Below, one piece after another: positions 33,701 through 46,321 of a stretch of DNA of 64,000 nt. The notes under the pieces are model-generated. The model saw only the letters and a list, made by a program, of their open reading frames with translations, was not told the DNA's origin and did no database searches. The stretch lies in the NCBI GenBank assembly GCA_002914805.1, contig JXTB01000063.1:1-64000 (forward strand), written 5' to 3'. The position numbers and the translations under genes are program-made. The stretch is from Parasponia andersonii (taxonomy: Eukaryota > Streptophyta > Magnoliopsida > Rosales > Cannabaceae). How positions within the stretch are numbered: the first letter of the stretch is position 1; every line of letters begins with the position of its first letter.

Positions 33701-36700
33701 CAGCTGATTAAATGATAATAATCAGCTGCTAAATTAACAGCTGTCTCAATAAAAAAAACGGATTTTCCATACTCCCCCTCAAGCTGGATTGTAGATATTA
33801 ATCATATCCAGGTTAGATCTGATTTCTTCAAACACAATTTTTGAAAGAGTTTTTCGTAAAGATGTCTGCTGTCTGAAAAGTAGTAGGAATATGCACAAGA
33901 GAAATTGTTCCATCTTCAATTTTCTCTTTGATAAAGTGTCTGTCTATTTCCACATGCTTGGTACGATCATAATGTACTGGATTCTTAGCAATACTAATTG
34001 CAGCTTGATTGTCACAGAACATCTTCATAGAATTCTTCAAAGGAATTCTTAGTTCGTTAAGAATTCTTTTTAGCCAAACTCCTTCGCAAACTCCATGTGC
34101 CATTGCCCTGAATTCTGCCTCTGCACTGCTCCTAACCACAACTGATTGCTTCTTGCTATGCCAAGTAACTAGATTTCCCTATACATAGGTGCAGTATCCG
34201 GATGTGGACATTAGATCTATTGCAAAACCTACCCAATCTGCATCAGTAAAGACTTCAATTTCTCTCTTCTGTGACTTTTTGAAAAAGAGACCATTCCCAG
34301 GAGTCATTTTGAGATATCTCAGAATTCGAAATACTGCCTCCATGTGTTCTTCAGTAGGAATGTTCATAAACTAACTGACTACACTGACAAGGAATCCAAT
34401 ATCTGGTCTTGTGTGGGAGAGATAGACGAGTTTTCCTACAAGTCTTTGATATCTTCCCTTGTCAACAGGAGCACTATCTTCTGAAGTTCCCAATTTCCTG
34501 GTGTAGTCCATCGGGGTGTCAGCGGGCTTACAACCAAGCATTCTTGTCTCTTCCAACAAATCTAGAATGTACTTTCGTTGAGAGACTGCAATCCCTTTCT
34601 TTGATCTAGCCATTTCCATTCCTAGAAAATACTTGAGATTCCCAAGGTCCTTAATTTCGAATTCCTTAACAAGGATCTGTTTAAGATTGCAAATCTCTTC
34701 CTCATAGTCTCCGGTTAGGATAATGTCATCTACGTACACTATTATGATAGCAATTTTTCCACCAGCTGAGTGTTTCACAAATAATGTATGATCAGACTGA
34801 CATTGAGTGTAACCCACCTTCTTCATAGTTCTTGAGAAACGATCAAACCATGCACGAGGGGATTGTTTGAGACCGTAGAGAGACTTTTTTAGTTTACAGA
34901 CTTTGTTGATGTTGGCTTTGGATTCAAGACCTAAAGGAATCTCCATGTAAACCTCCTCTTCAAGATCACCATTCATGAAGACCCCAGTTAAGGTTGACAG
35001 CTATAGAAAGTAACACACGGATTGTGTTTAACTTAGCAACTGGTGCAAAAGTTTCCTGATAGTCAATGCTATAGGATTGAGTAAAACCTTTAGACACCAG
35101 ACGAACTTTAAATCTGTCAACACTTTCATCGGCTTTGAACTAAATTGAGAATATCCATTTACACCCCACTGGATTCTTTCCTTCTGGTAGATCAACAATG
35201 TTCCAGGTCCCATTTTTCTCCAAAGCTTGGACTTTTTTTCCACAGCATCTTTCCATTCAAGGATTTTTAGAGCTTCTTGAATGGTATTTGGGACTTTAAT
35301 ATCTGAAAGACTACTAATAAAGGTTTGATAACTTGGTGATAGATTCTTATAGGAAATATAATTGTAAATGGGGTGATTTGTGCAACATCTAACTCCTTTT
35401 CTTTTTGCAATGGGTAAATCAAGATCATCCAACTCACTAGAAATAGGTTCAGTGTTACCTGAGTTTATCTCCTTGGAATCTGGATTCGGCTCAAACTCAA
35501 TAACAGGACTTGGATGAGTTCCTTGCTCTACATCTTCATAAGTTTTCTTCTTTCTTCTTGAGTAGACAATGAACTCGTTGTTGGTAGTAGCTTGCAAAGG
35601 ATTGTGTGTTTTGGATGAACTTTTTAGAGGAGTTAAAATAGGTGATGAAATGGGTGATTGGCTGGACGAAGGGGATGAAATGAGAGGTGATTGACTGGTG
35701 GAAGATGAGCTTATACTAGGAACACTAGGAAACATCTCAGACTCATTTTCTATTTCCCAGAACTGATATTCCTCAATTCTATTCTCCCCCTGAATATCGG
35801 TCTTAGGGTAATAAGGCTGATCTTCAAAAAATGTTACATCCATGGAATTGTGGAATTTCTTTGTGATAGGTGAGTAACATTTATACCCTTTTTGGTTTGA
35901 TGAGTACCCTAGAAATATGCATTTTATTGCCCTCGGATCAAGTTTGCTTCTATTTTGTCGAGGAACATGGGCAAATGCAGAACAACCGAATATTTTTGGT
36001 GGAATAGTAGAGATAAGATGAGTCTTAGGATAAGTTTTGAGTAATACTTGGCATGGAGTCTGAAATTTTAAGACTCGGGAAGGCATACTATTTATGAGAT
36101 ATGTGGCTATAAGGATGCTTCCCCCCAATAATTCTTAGGGCCATTGCTAGTGAATATTAGAGCTCTAGCAACTTCTAACAAGTGTATTTTTTCTTTCAAC
36201 TATCCCATTTTGCTGAGGAGTATCTGTACAAGAACTTTGATGGACAATACCTCGTTGTAAAAGAAAATCCCCTAGGATAGAATTGAAATAATCTTTGGCA
36301 TTATCAATTTTCAACACTTGTATTTTAACCTGAAATTGGGTATGAATCATGTTGTAAAGAGCTTTGAATATTTGAGCAACTTCAGATTTTTCTTTAATTA
36401 GGAATATCCAAGAAACTCTAGGGTGATCATCAACAAATGAAACAAACCATCTAGCACCCGAAACATTTTTTATTTTTGTAGGTCCCCATACATCACTATG
36501 AATCATGGAAAAAGGGAATGATGATTTATATGGCTGCATAGAATAAGAACTGCGAACATGTTTTGATAATTGACACAAATGACTCATGGTTTTTATTAAA
36601 TAGAGAAGGAAAGAGCTTCTTTAGATACATAAAATTTGGGTGACCAAGACGATAGTGTCATATCATATCATCACTATTTTTATTAGAACTAGAAAGGGTA

Positions 36701-39700
36701 CAGGACCGTTTTTCACAAGCTACTGGTGGAGGTTGTCCTTCAACTCGATCATTCTTGAGGATATAGAGCCCAGAACTCATCTCAGCACTGCCAATCGTCG
36801 TCCCCGAATCCAAATCCTGAAAGACACAATGGGTACTGAAAAATTGAGTGACACAATTTGTCTTTAGTAAGCTTACTAATTGACAATAAGTTACAATCAA
36901 GATTAGGCACCAAAAACACAAATTCAAGAGTTAAATTTTCAGAAATCACCACTGAACCAATTCCTGCTACTTTTGACAATGTCCCATCAGCAATACACAC
37001 TGTCAAGTTTCCAGTATAGGGACTATATTGTTTAAAAACAGCGATATCCCCTGTCATATAGTCTGAAGCCCCTAAGTCCACTATCCATGGACTTTTCTCC
37101 TTTTTTACTTGCAAGGCAGAGAGAAAATTACCTTTCTGAGCAATAGAACCAGTACAATTACATAAGTACTTGAGTTGGATTGTTGCTGGGTGATGGATTG
37201 CGGCTGGTTTATTAATTTTTGTAGCAGCTCCCATTGTTCTCGGCTGAAAAGTGCTAAGTTTGGTGTTGCTGGAGTGTCTTCGGTGGTCACGTGATTCCCT
37301 CGGGTCTCTCTTTCATGAGCTGGTTTCTAATCAGCAGGTTTACCATGAATTTTCCAGCACGTTTCTTTGGTATGTCCTGGTCGTCGACAATGATCACACC
37401 AAGATCTCCCTTTGCGAGTTTTGTCTGAAAAATTTCGGGATGATCCACGAGCTGCTAAGGCAGAACTTTCAGCTGCTGCAGGTTGGTTGGTTGAGGACCC
37501 AAGCATAACCTTTTTCCTGCTCTCTTCATGATGAACTTCAGAAACTACTTCTCGGATTTAGGCAATGTTTTCATACCCAAAATCCTTCCACGCACTTCAT
37601 CCAAGTTTTTATTTAGACCCAATAAAAACTTATAGATTCGCTTTTTCTCAACAATCTTTTTATATTTTTCTGCATCTCCTGGGCAATCCCATTCGGTTGT
37701 TTCGAATATGTCCAACTGCCGCTAGTGACGAGATAGAATGTTGTAATATTGGGTAACAAGAAGATCATCTTGGCGAAGAATCCCTTCAATCTCAAACGAC
37801 TCTGCTGTATTTTTTTCATCTGAATAAGTCAGCTTTGCGGCTTCCCAGATTGCTTGGGCAGTTTCATACAGCATGAAATCACTTCTAATATCATTCTCCA
37901 TTGAATTGATTAGCCATGACCATATTGTTTTCAACCTTCCATATTTTGTATTTTGGGTCACCTTTCGCTGGTTTGGAGATTTCTCCGGTAAGATAATCAT
38001 CTTTATCTCTTCCGCATACGAATATCATGACAGAATGAGACCACTGAATGTAATTTTGCCCATTCAGTTTGTGTCCTGTGATAAGAACGACTGAAGCTGC
38101 ACTTTTGGATCCTCCATTGTTGCTGGAAACTGGAGACTCTCATGCAGAAGTGATTTCAAATGAAGAATCCTTCTCTGTTGCCATCCCATATTTAGTCATT
38201 TAGATCGAAATCATATTTAGTCATTTAGATCGAAATGGATCAGTTTCAGCTCTGATACCATGTCGTTTTTGAGAGAGAAAACTTGTTTTTTCTTAATATG
38301 AATTCAGGAGATAGCCTGAATATAAATAGGGGACAATCAGACCAAATGACCAGCAACCAGAAAAGAAAAGAATCAAAATAATATACCTGATTTTTAGGAA
38401 TAGAAAGACAAAACCTAATCTACCAAATCATAAAAATAAAAATTGAATAAGGATTAGAATTGGATTGAGATAAGACTTAATCAGCTGATTAAATGATCAG
38501 CTGCTAAATTAACAACTGTCTCAATAAAAAAAACGGATTTTCCACAAAAAGAGTCTAAAATTTGCTGCACATTCCACCCATGATATTAATATCAACAAAA
38601 GCGTAAGATATTTTAATAGGCACTAGCTACTTATTGCACAGAAGCTTTTGCTTGGTCTTCTACAACCAAGAAGTCCAATGTTTTTTTGTAATCAATTGCG
38701 ATTAATATAAAATTGCAAAAGAAATAACATGTATCCAGCAAACGTTTAAAAATCAATTGTTATAATAGAGCTAAGATTTCATTGCACTATTCAATGCTAG
38801 AAATCCATTGGGTTGTTGAAGTGAACTTTTGTATTTTCTTCCAGATAAATATTTCTCTGCACGAAAGTTCATTTTTGGAGTTCTTTATGGGTCCGATTAA
38901 CCATCGAATTTAAAGATTTTTTTCCCTTCTTTATGATTTTTATTTTTTTACTTTAGTTTTCATAAAGTACTTGATGATTATTGTGACATAGCAAAACCGA
39001 GTTAAAGTCTCTTTTTTGACTTGTAGGTTTTGGCAAACTCTATTTCCCCTTTCTGTAATTATTTAATTTTTATAAGTTTCATAATACTTCCTCTTTTGTT
39101 GTTGCAAAAATGAAATAGCCATTAGAGGTAACGGTGGAAACCACCACATTTTCATTGTTTGAGAGAGATCTAGTAAATGCCTTCCCCAAAAAACAAGCAG
39201 AAACTTTTGATAATTTTCTTTTACTATTTATTATCTGCAACAAGAAAAAAAGAATGAAAAAAAAAAATCAACTAAGAGACAAAGAGAGGTTCAGGGGAAA
39301 TGGAGGAACTAAGGAAAGAGAGAGGTAAGCTTGCTGCATGGCCAAGTATAAGACATAATTGTAGAACTTATGACTATGCAAAAGTGAGTCATGAAAAAAA
39401 TCCTGAAAACTGATAAAGTGAAACTTGTCGTTATTTAGTAAATTTTCACTTTTTCATTTATCAAAATAAGATAAAATGTCCTGGGAAATTTATTCCTCAC
39501 AATTTAATAGCAATTTTAGTCACATTAACACATAATTTGTGGACAGTCACAAGTATCGAAAGATAAAAAAATCACCTAACATGCAAACCTACAAGAACAA
39601 GATGCACCTACTTTTTCAGCATTTCGGTAATGCTCCCACAAGTCTCGGGTGAAACCACTAAAGTCACAGCATTTTTCTGTGAATAAAACATAGTAGTTTA

Positions 39701-42042
39701 TTAATGTTGGAAACTGTGAAAATGATAGTAAGTAAAAGAAAAACAGAATACAGGAATACAGAAGATAACCATGAAGAAAAGGTTTACCATGATCCATGCA
39801 TGAGCAATATCTATTGTCCGAGCAGTTGGTGTAACAAAAACAGTGTCACATCCCTATGGATTTCAATTAGAAATCCTATTACTTAAGCCTGTGTGGTTGC
39901 ATATATATAAGAACAAAATTGAAGTGCAAATTTGTCTCAACTCTATAAAAGCAATCAGTAATAATACATCCCATCAGATACCTGTCCCTCATGAAGGCAT
40001 TCAAAATTTGCAGTGCTTTGGTTGTGAAGAAACTGGATACGTTCTTCTCCACTGACTGCATATCAGTTGGTCCATTACATAAAAAAAATATTAAACATCT
40101 AAATATACTGCCAGTAAATTCAGAGTAATTTCAAATTGTCAATTTGATTGGAATGTCTTATAAATGGAAAGTATCCTCAATAATTAAACCCAATGGTTGC
40201 TTATGGTCTTACGTTTTAATGAAGACATAGATATGAAATCATTCAACCTACAAAGTTGTGCAAATAAACTGATTCAGAACAAGGGAATCTGCTGTAGTAA
40301 CTAATGACATAAGTACTTAGTAAGCACCAAAAGGTGGCTAAAGAAAACATCTTTGCCTTTTAATATAAACACATCTTTAAAATTGTTTTGGCAAAGCATT
40401 TAAGAAACATTTCTTTTCCAATGATCTAAGGTTGATTTGGTATGCCACCATCCAAGGGTAAATAGATCAAGTATCTATGCGGAGTTTATACTCTAATCTA
40501 ATGGAATTCTCTGAGTTTAATAGCTTTGATATCGAAACATGGAAATTTTCAAGCAAAAGAAAAAAAAAAAAAAAGATCGTTAGTTATTACGCAAGTCGAC
40601 TTTCCGGCCATTTTTTAACATCCCAAGTAAGATTGTAGGCATAAAATGGAAAATATGAGTATGGCTATAGTACCTCTTATTCTGCCAAAATGTGAAAGGT
40701 CGACCACCTAAGCCATGAAGATGCAAAGATATTAATGCAACAAATAAGTGCCAGGATGGCTATTACATTAAATCACATAAGTGCTATGTACTCAACAAAA
40801 TCAATAAGTTAAGAACATTCAACTAATGAAACTATACATCAACAATTAACTCAAAGTCTGCTTATGGTCCTATAAAACTCGTGATTTACGAGCAGGCAGT
40901 GAGGGAACAAAGTAATTGGATTTGGAGCCATAAACATACATACCCCATTCCAAAATTGGAATAAGTTTATGTATTTAAAATTGCATTCTAACCTTAATAA
41001 TTTAAATTTATAGACAATTTCTCACCTCATACACAATTACACAGATTGATGTGTCGAAGCTAGCAATTGAGGGGGGGGGGAAGCGCACGCAGAAATTGAT
41101 AGTATTGTTAACCTGATTTTCTTATTGAAAATTGTTCGAGCTTTGCCACACACAGATATGTCTGCAGTTGTATTTATATACACGGAATTACACGACTCTC
41201 AATAAACTAGATGATCTCTTTTTTCATGGAAGGACAGAACTTTATGATTTAAAATCAACAGAAGACGCTACCAGACAAATTCACGGTTTCTCTAAAGAAA
41301 TTTCAGAGAAATTTACAATAAGTATTCTGATTATCAACAATGACATAGACACGAAAAAAACCAAGAAAGTTATACCAAACAAAACTCTAGTATTGCACGG
41401 GAAATTAACCAAAATCATGTACCACTTCCTCATTCTATACTCTTAGAATTTATGAGAGTTAAGAATTTGTACAGAGATTCTATACTCAATGCATGGCATC
41501 AATAAGTAAGCATAAGATAAAACAACAAAAGAGCCAGCTTCCTCACAACTCACAAGAAGATCAATTTGGGTAAAATAAATCATAAAGAAAAAATTTAAAT
41601 ACCCACCGCAACTCCACTGTCGATCGCATCCAATGCTTCATCGTCGTTATCAAATGTCTCAATGATTCCATCATCCGATACCTTTGCCCCAGCAGCTTCC
41701 ATGGTGTCCTATCCAAGTTAAAATTATACTCCATAATTCAATTTTCTCGGGTTTTCTAGAGAAACAAACAAGACCCAGATGGGATATGAAGAGAGAGAGA
41801 GAGAGAGAGATAACAAGAAGGTCGTGATCAATAGGGGGAGGGGAGAGGTCAGAGGGCAAGGCAGCTAAGTTGGTAGAGCTCGTCGTCTTCTGGGCAAAGA
41901 AGGTCCAGGTGCTCTTCTTGTTCCGCAAAATGGAAGATGAACCGTTTCGGTGGCGATGAGAGAAGGAACGCCATGGCCATGGATGAAGAAGCTCAAGCTC
42001 AAGATGAGGAAAAGTAACGGCAGCAGCAGCAACAATTGTCAT
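30723..42042 (-). CDS. YgfZ/IBA57-like GcvT-family protein, probably chloroplastic
   Basis: There are twelve exons on the minus strand: 42042-41815, 41708-41607, 40707-40674, 40055-39982, 39853-39788, 39676-39612, 33442-33355, 33255-33190, 33079-32914, 31448-31365, 31252-31125 and 30908-30723. All junctions are GT-AG and in phase, giving 428 codons without a stop. The first ~60 residues are Ser/Arg/Thr-rich, fitting a plastid transit peptide. The folate-binding GcvT fold follows: VVDLSHFGRIRVSG, IQFLHNQSTANFE, VFVTPTARTIDIAHAW, YGTHRHFGVNGMPITVG. The family signature KGCYKGQE spans exons 10-11, and the end is EVPYLARQQP plus serines. It closely resembles the Arabidopsis plastid COG0354 protein At1g60990 (IBA57.2). 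Family members help assemble or repair Fe-S clusters using folate. Intron 6 (6.2 kb) holds a Copia, intron 9 a LINE piece. Confidence 0.93.
31915..32370 (-). pseudogene. LINE C-terminal remnant in intron 9 of the YgfZ-like gene
   Basis: The open minus-strand stretch 32366-31971 reads MLWGKLLKEFKLGWVFPRGC, MGRERRIFEDVVS and LLDRIKFWVALWLKS. This is the zinc-binding end of plant LINE reverse transcriptase proteins (pattern W..RN.RIFE......L...I.F..A.W). No reverse transcriptase domain precedes it. It has the same orientation as the host gene. Confidence 0.7.
32776..32925 (-). repeat. Perfect 75 bp tandem duplication over the exon 9 splice donor
   Basis: Units 32776-32850 and 32851-32925 read identically. 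Each contains the last 12 bases of exon 9 (AGTTCTTCAAG on the minus strand) plus 63 bases of intron 9 with the GTGGTAGATAG donor. The gene therefore has two identical 5' splice sites 75 bp apart. Use of the distal site would keep the intron part of one unit, which has an in-frame TAG six bases in. Confidence 0.95.
33480..33771 (-). repeat. 3' LTR of the intron 6 Copia
   Basis: It matches 38261-38546. Its inner end (coding strand TATGGAAAATCC) has lost the TG dinucleotide kept in the other copy. Confidence 0.93.
33828..38184 (-). pseudogene. Copia gag-pol remnant
   Basis: Gag starts at ATG 38184 (MATEKDSSFEI); NYIQWSHSVMIF and an open segment 38000-37722 follow. A zinc knuckle CDHCRRPGHTKETC lies at about 37395-37355. 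The protease loop reads WIVDLGASDYMTG near 37085 (DLGAS instead of DSGAS). Integrase (36587-36165) shows SFPFSMIHSDVWGP and TPQQNGIVERKN; one acidic position reads KIDNAKDYF. Reverse transcriptase (34976-34371) has SLYGLKQSPRAWFDRF and the YVDDI active site. RNase H (34139-33828) has SSAEAEFRAMA and HVEIDRHFIKEKI. Stops and frame changes separate most domains. Confidence 0.9.
38249..38260 (-). promoter_or_regulatory. Primer-binding site of the intron 6 Copia
   Basis: The minus strand reads TGGTATCAGAGC directly after the 5' LTR, complementary to the 3' end of initiator Met tRNA. Confidence 0.9.
38261..38546 (-). repeat. 5' LTR of the intron 6 Copia
   Basis: It begins TGTGGAAAATCC and ends CGACA on the coding strand, next to the primer-binding site and the AAAAG target duplication. 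Confidence 0.93.
38552..39611 (-). other. Remaining part of intron 6 of the YgfZ-like gene
   Basis: This AT-rich intronic sequence lies between the Copia insertion and exon 6, with a purine-rich segment at about 39240-39325. No gene or element was recognised. Confidence 0.7.
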
Positions 42043-42160
42043 TCTGGACTTTGGGGTTAAGATTTGGGATGGTCCTCACTCACTCTGCTTTTGAATTCTG
42101 ATTAATGACTTTATTGGTAACTTTAGCCAGTTTGGTATTGCTTTGGTTCTTAAAACATCA

Positions 42161-42170
42161 CTTTTATATG
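42161..42170 (-). promoter_or_regulatory. Possible TATA box of the YgfZ-like gene
   Basis: CATATAAAAG on the minus strand lies ~120 bases upstream of the ATG at 42042, a plausible distance for a short 5' leader. Confidence 0.5.
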
Positions 42171-42405
42171 CCGGATGAAAGATCAGCGGTAGTGTAAACA
42201 ACGCAAGTGTCTAGTGCTAAATTAAAAAAAAAGCAGTCTTTTTAGTATTTGGTAAACTTTATAATTAGATTGTTGTATAAATATAGAGTGGTTTTATTTA
42301 ACTTACATACGTAAAGATATATATATATGCATTTTTTTTCTAATAAATATAATTATTGGTACAGTTTTTAGCAACTGACTGGTGTCTTTACTTCTCCTGC
42401 CTCAA

Positions 42406-43273
42406 TGATACTTAGGTCATCAGATATTTCTTATTTTGAATTGATCAGTAAAAACAAGATTCTCTTTTATATTTTCTGTGTATTTCCTATTGGAGAAATG
42501 TGTGATATTTTTATCCTAGGGACTAGGAACCTAGCGGCCCTTAGTCTCAAGATCAAGTACATTTTTTTCATCATGACTTGCTTCGGAAATCACAAGTGAT
42601 GGTTATCATAATTTCTCTTGAGTTGACGTGATCTGCTTTCCGCCACTCCCTCTGGCATGAGCCTGGCAGGATCAAATACTTTTTTTCATCATGATTTGCT
42701 CCGAAAATCATAAGTGATGGTTATCGTAATTTCTCCTGAGTTGACGTGACCTGCTTTCCGCCACTCCCTCCAGCATGAGTCTGGCAGGATCAAGTACTTT
42801 TTTTCATCATGATTTGCTCCGGAAATTACAAGTGATGGTTATCGTAATTTCTCCTGAATTGACGTGACCTGCTTTTCACCACTCCCTCCGGCATGAGCCT
42901 GGTAGGGGTGAGACTTCAATAGCCCGCCGTTCTGTCAAGGTGATTCACCCAACGTGCACACCTACTAAGGGCAGCATTAAATACTCTGTCTGGATCTAGA
43001 ACCGAGTGCTACCTATAGAGATAATCTGGCGGAAGACCTTTGAGGCTTCTAACCCCTCAGTTTTCAAGGTGAGGTCTGAGGTCAGTTGAACCCATTTAGT
43101 GTCTGAAGTGGATTCGGCTCTTATCTACATCAATTAGCGGGTCTGCTCCGTATCGTCTGCAACTCACGTAACTTTTAAATGGCATCCTAGGACATGTGCC
43201 AAGGAGTTGTTCCCTGCCACCTGTCTAGCCATTCAATAATCCACGTGACGTACAATTCAGAAGTGGGCCCACA
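42406..43273 (-). repeat. 3' LTR of the 42.4-58.4 kb Gypsy, with triplicated segment
   Basis: It is collinear with 57756-58373 except for two extra copies of a ~118 bp unit, which explains its length of 868 versus 618 bp. The polypurine tract AGAGAAATAGGGGCAGT lies next to it at 43274-43290 on the minus strand. Confidence 0.88.
42551..42905. repeat. ~118 bp tandem repeat, three copies, inside the 3' LTR
   Basis: Units start GATCAAGTAC or GATCAAATAC at 42551, 42670 and 42788 and end CTGGCAG or CTGGTAG. The 5' LTR holds one unit (about 57897-58015). Confidence 0.93.
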
Positions 43274-43629
43274 ACTGCCCCTATTTCTCTTTTTGATGGA
43301 TTCGCAGCCATCAAATGGGGAATTCACGTTCTCGACCCACCAATATGAAGGATAAATGTGGCTTACACCCATAATTACTTGCTAGTTACCGATATTGGTG
43401 CTGCTAACCTGTGCCACGATTTTTCAAACTTTTGAAGCTTTTAATATTTCTAATTCCCTCGCACTACCCTTCTACAGGAAATCTCTTTAGCTCCCCCTCT
43501 ATAAAAGTTGTACACTTTACAAAAATCTTTGAGTGTACACGTCTTGAGCCATTATGCGCCTCTATTTCTAAGGTTTTGAAAATTTTCTTTCTCAAAATTC
43601 CTTTCGCCACTTACGTGCGTCCGTAGCAA

Positions 43630-46100
43630 TGGTCCCAAATCAAAGCTAGAAGCTCCGCACTATCCTGGATTCTGAGTTCGACTCATTGAGGAATCAGCTT
43701 TGCTTCCCTAGTAGGGTCACCTTATAAAAGGTTGAGGGCCTAGCTAACTGGTACCCATGTCCTTCTACTCCCGAAGGCTCCATCATCCTGGGGAGGAAGT
43801 ACCTCGAGTGGCTGTTGTTCTCTCTTCCTCCCCTCATTCATCAATCTTTCTATCTAATAGGAATTCACCCGATGTAGCTAAACGTGAATAGGATCATGAT
43901 CTTGATGGGGCTTTCCGCCCTATCAATGCTGGTCAATGTGCATATCGACTTGGAGGTGGTCTTTTATGCCTACAAACTTACCTTTATCCCCAAAAGAAGC
44001 TCTTACCCTACCTTTTACCTTCAACCGCTTCTGGGGTGCCACATTTTTTAGGCCTTGATGAGGTCGGACAAGTAGTGGGACTCCTACTCCAAGCTATATG
44101 TTGTCAGAGGGGTGTGGTGTTCTCCCTTGGTGAATGGGGAGTGCTTCCAAATTCTCTTATTTTTCTCGCATAGTAAGTATCGAGTCATATTTTGATTTTA
44201 GGGTTTATATGCGCTTTGTTCATTTTTACTCATAACATTTGACCTCGTGCAACTTATGTGGAAGAGAGTAGGTTCGACCCACAGTCATCGGTGAGGCGGC
44301 TCCAAGAGCTGGAAGAGATTGTTGTTTTCGGGTCCTTTAGTGATTGCCGCCATATATAGGCCATTCTGAACCCTCAGGTGATGAATATGATGTCGAAGAT
44401 GGTCTTGCATCTTTCTTTTTCTCTAAACACATGGGTCTTCACCAACCATCTTTGGAGCCGGCTTGACACTTTAGTTTTGAACTGGTTCTGTCAGGATGAG
44501 CAGAATCGCATCACAATGGTGGGCCATCAGGTTACTGCCTCAAACCAAATGGCAGGATCCAATGACCTAGTGGCACCGACTAATTATGAGCTTGAGGAGA
44601 TGGTCGGGCTCATGAACAGGGAGTGTGCCAAGCTTTGAAGCGAGGAAGCTACTGCCCCTAAAAGAATCACAGTTTGCCTCTATACTCTAGAGCTTTGTTA
44701 GTTAAATTATGGCTTCATTTTGATTGCACTACTTGTTTTTGTAAGTTCAAATGTCAGCGCTTCGGTAGATCTTTCTTCGGCCAAAGGAGTACCGTCATCC
44801 ATTGGGCCCAACCTAAGGTTCCAATTGTCGGCACTTGGTGGTGTTGTTCGAGGATGAGGCTGGGGAGCAGAGGGTCAATGCCATAGGTACAGACTTAGAT
44901 GACGAGCTAGAGAGTCTGTTCGTGTTTAGAGATAATGCGTCTGTGGCATTTTCTCCCAAAGCAAGTGGGAGTGCAACCTAGGAGATGCCGACCATAACAA
45001 TCAAGTACAGCAAAGAGGCAAATCTGAGCCTATCGAGGGAGGCGGCTGTAGTGGCTACCCCCTGTCCCCAGCTTTGGGCCAAAGATAGGCGTAGGGTCTG
45101 GCAAGGCGGTTAGGTCTGTTTCTGCTCACTCTCGCAGAGAGATCATGAACCTTAGCAGTGGAGTGCCTAGGCTAAAGTCTCGTTTATCTATTCCTTCACC
45201 CACCCCATTAAAGAGGAGTCACGACGTAGATCCAACCAAAGGGGAAGGGGTTCGATAGCGAAGAAGGGTAGACCTGCTTCTTTTTTAAACAGTGACGACG
45301 GCGTTACTCTGACTGTCCTGAGGAAGAGGAGGTCTGCGTGCAGCGGTCCCTCTGAGTGCACTAGTCAAGACAAGACAGAAAAATCATAAGTGGTTGGACC
45401 CTCTTTGAAAGTAGATTCTAAGGCTATTGAAGCGGCGGTAGTTGTGGAGGCTTCTATTGCCAAGGATACACCTGCTACATCTATCGCTTAAGGTACACCC
45501 TCTTCTGTCGCCCCCACCCTCTATCCTAGGTGCATTGAGAAGTGCTACTGGGGTATCTTTGGAAGAGGGAGAATGGGTCCTCATCATCGTTGGGGAGGAA
45601 TCGCATTCCTTAGACGTGAATGATGCCCAAGGGGAGGATCCGACCATTAAATCTGAGTTGAATGCACACTCTCTAGAGAATGTGGGTCTCGTTGCTAGTT
45701 ATAGCATTGCACAGATTTGGGTCATTTAACTAATACCTCCATGCTCTCAATGTTCTATTTTTATGTGGCTGATATGTTCTAGATTTGTTGTTTAAATTTT
45801 GACTTTCATTTATCTTATAGCTAACTGTTGTTCAGTCTTTTTACTCGTCGCATATCGAAGGGTTGACTGGGCTGCTTAAGGCCAATGTTGTGGTGGTGAA
45901 CCAAAGCGAGGTCTCCTTTACTACTTTGAAGGAGGACTTTAATTTGTATCAGAGCTTAGAGGAGGCTAGGGTCAGCACTATAGTGGCTCACGCCCTAAGC
46001 ACCGAAAGGGCCAAGCACGAGGAGTTAGCCACCAAATTGGCTGAGGTAGAGGGGAAGATTTAGTCTTTCAAGGCAAAATTCTCGGGTCTACATTCTTAGG
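43630..46100 (+). pseudogene. Antisense gene of the Tat-like element (Transposase_28-like)
   Basis: Opposite to pol and next to the 3' LTR, the plus strand encodes LRTILDSEFDSLRNQ at about 43650, then YLEWLLFSLPPLIHQSFYLIG near 43800 and VVFYAYKLTF near 43955. This is the layout of plant 'putative gypsy type transposon' proteins. A donor-like GTAAGTAT at 44173 and acceptor-like TTGTTCAG at 45828-45835 suggest introns. YELEEMVGLMNRECAKL near 44590 and an open 66-codon coiled coil at 45863-46063 form the C-terminal part. Many stops are present. It is the counterpart of the antisense gene at 3876-5907. Confidence 0.6.
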
Positions 46101-46321
46101 CCGAGCTTCCAACCCTGATCAAGTACAAAAAAAGGGAATGAAGGTGAAGAAAATATAAGCAACATAAATAGTATTTATTATTCAGTCATTATTACAGCAA
46201 GAGCTAAAACTTTACAATTGGCAAGTGCCAGTTCATCAAGGCTTTTTTTGTCTCTTCGGGTACTAATTGGTAAGAATTCTATCGCTCAGTTCTTTTCCAT
46301 CACGTAAATGGTTAGATGGCT

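Larger units (their letters stand above)
33480..38546 (-). mobile_element. Complete Ty1/Copia retrotransposon in intron 6 of the YgfZ-like gene
   Basis: LTRs 33480-33771 and 38261-38546 are flanked by a perfect AAAAG target duplication (33475-33479, 38547-38551). A perfect initiator-Met primer-binding site (TGGTATCAGAGC) follows the 5' LTR at 38260, and a GAGGGGGAGTA tract precedes the 3' LTR. Domains are in Copia order: gag, protease, integrase, reverse transcriptase, RNase H. All carry stops or frameshifts. The LTRs differ by about 18 substitutions and a 6 bp indel by eye. The 3' LTR edge reads TA instead of TG. It is in the same orientation as the host gene. Confidence 0.95.
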
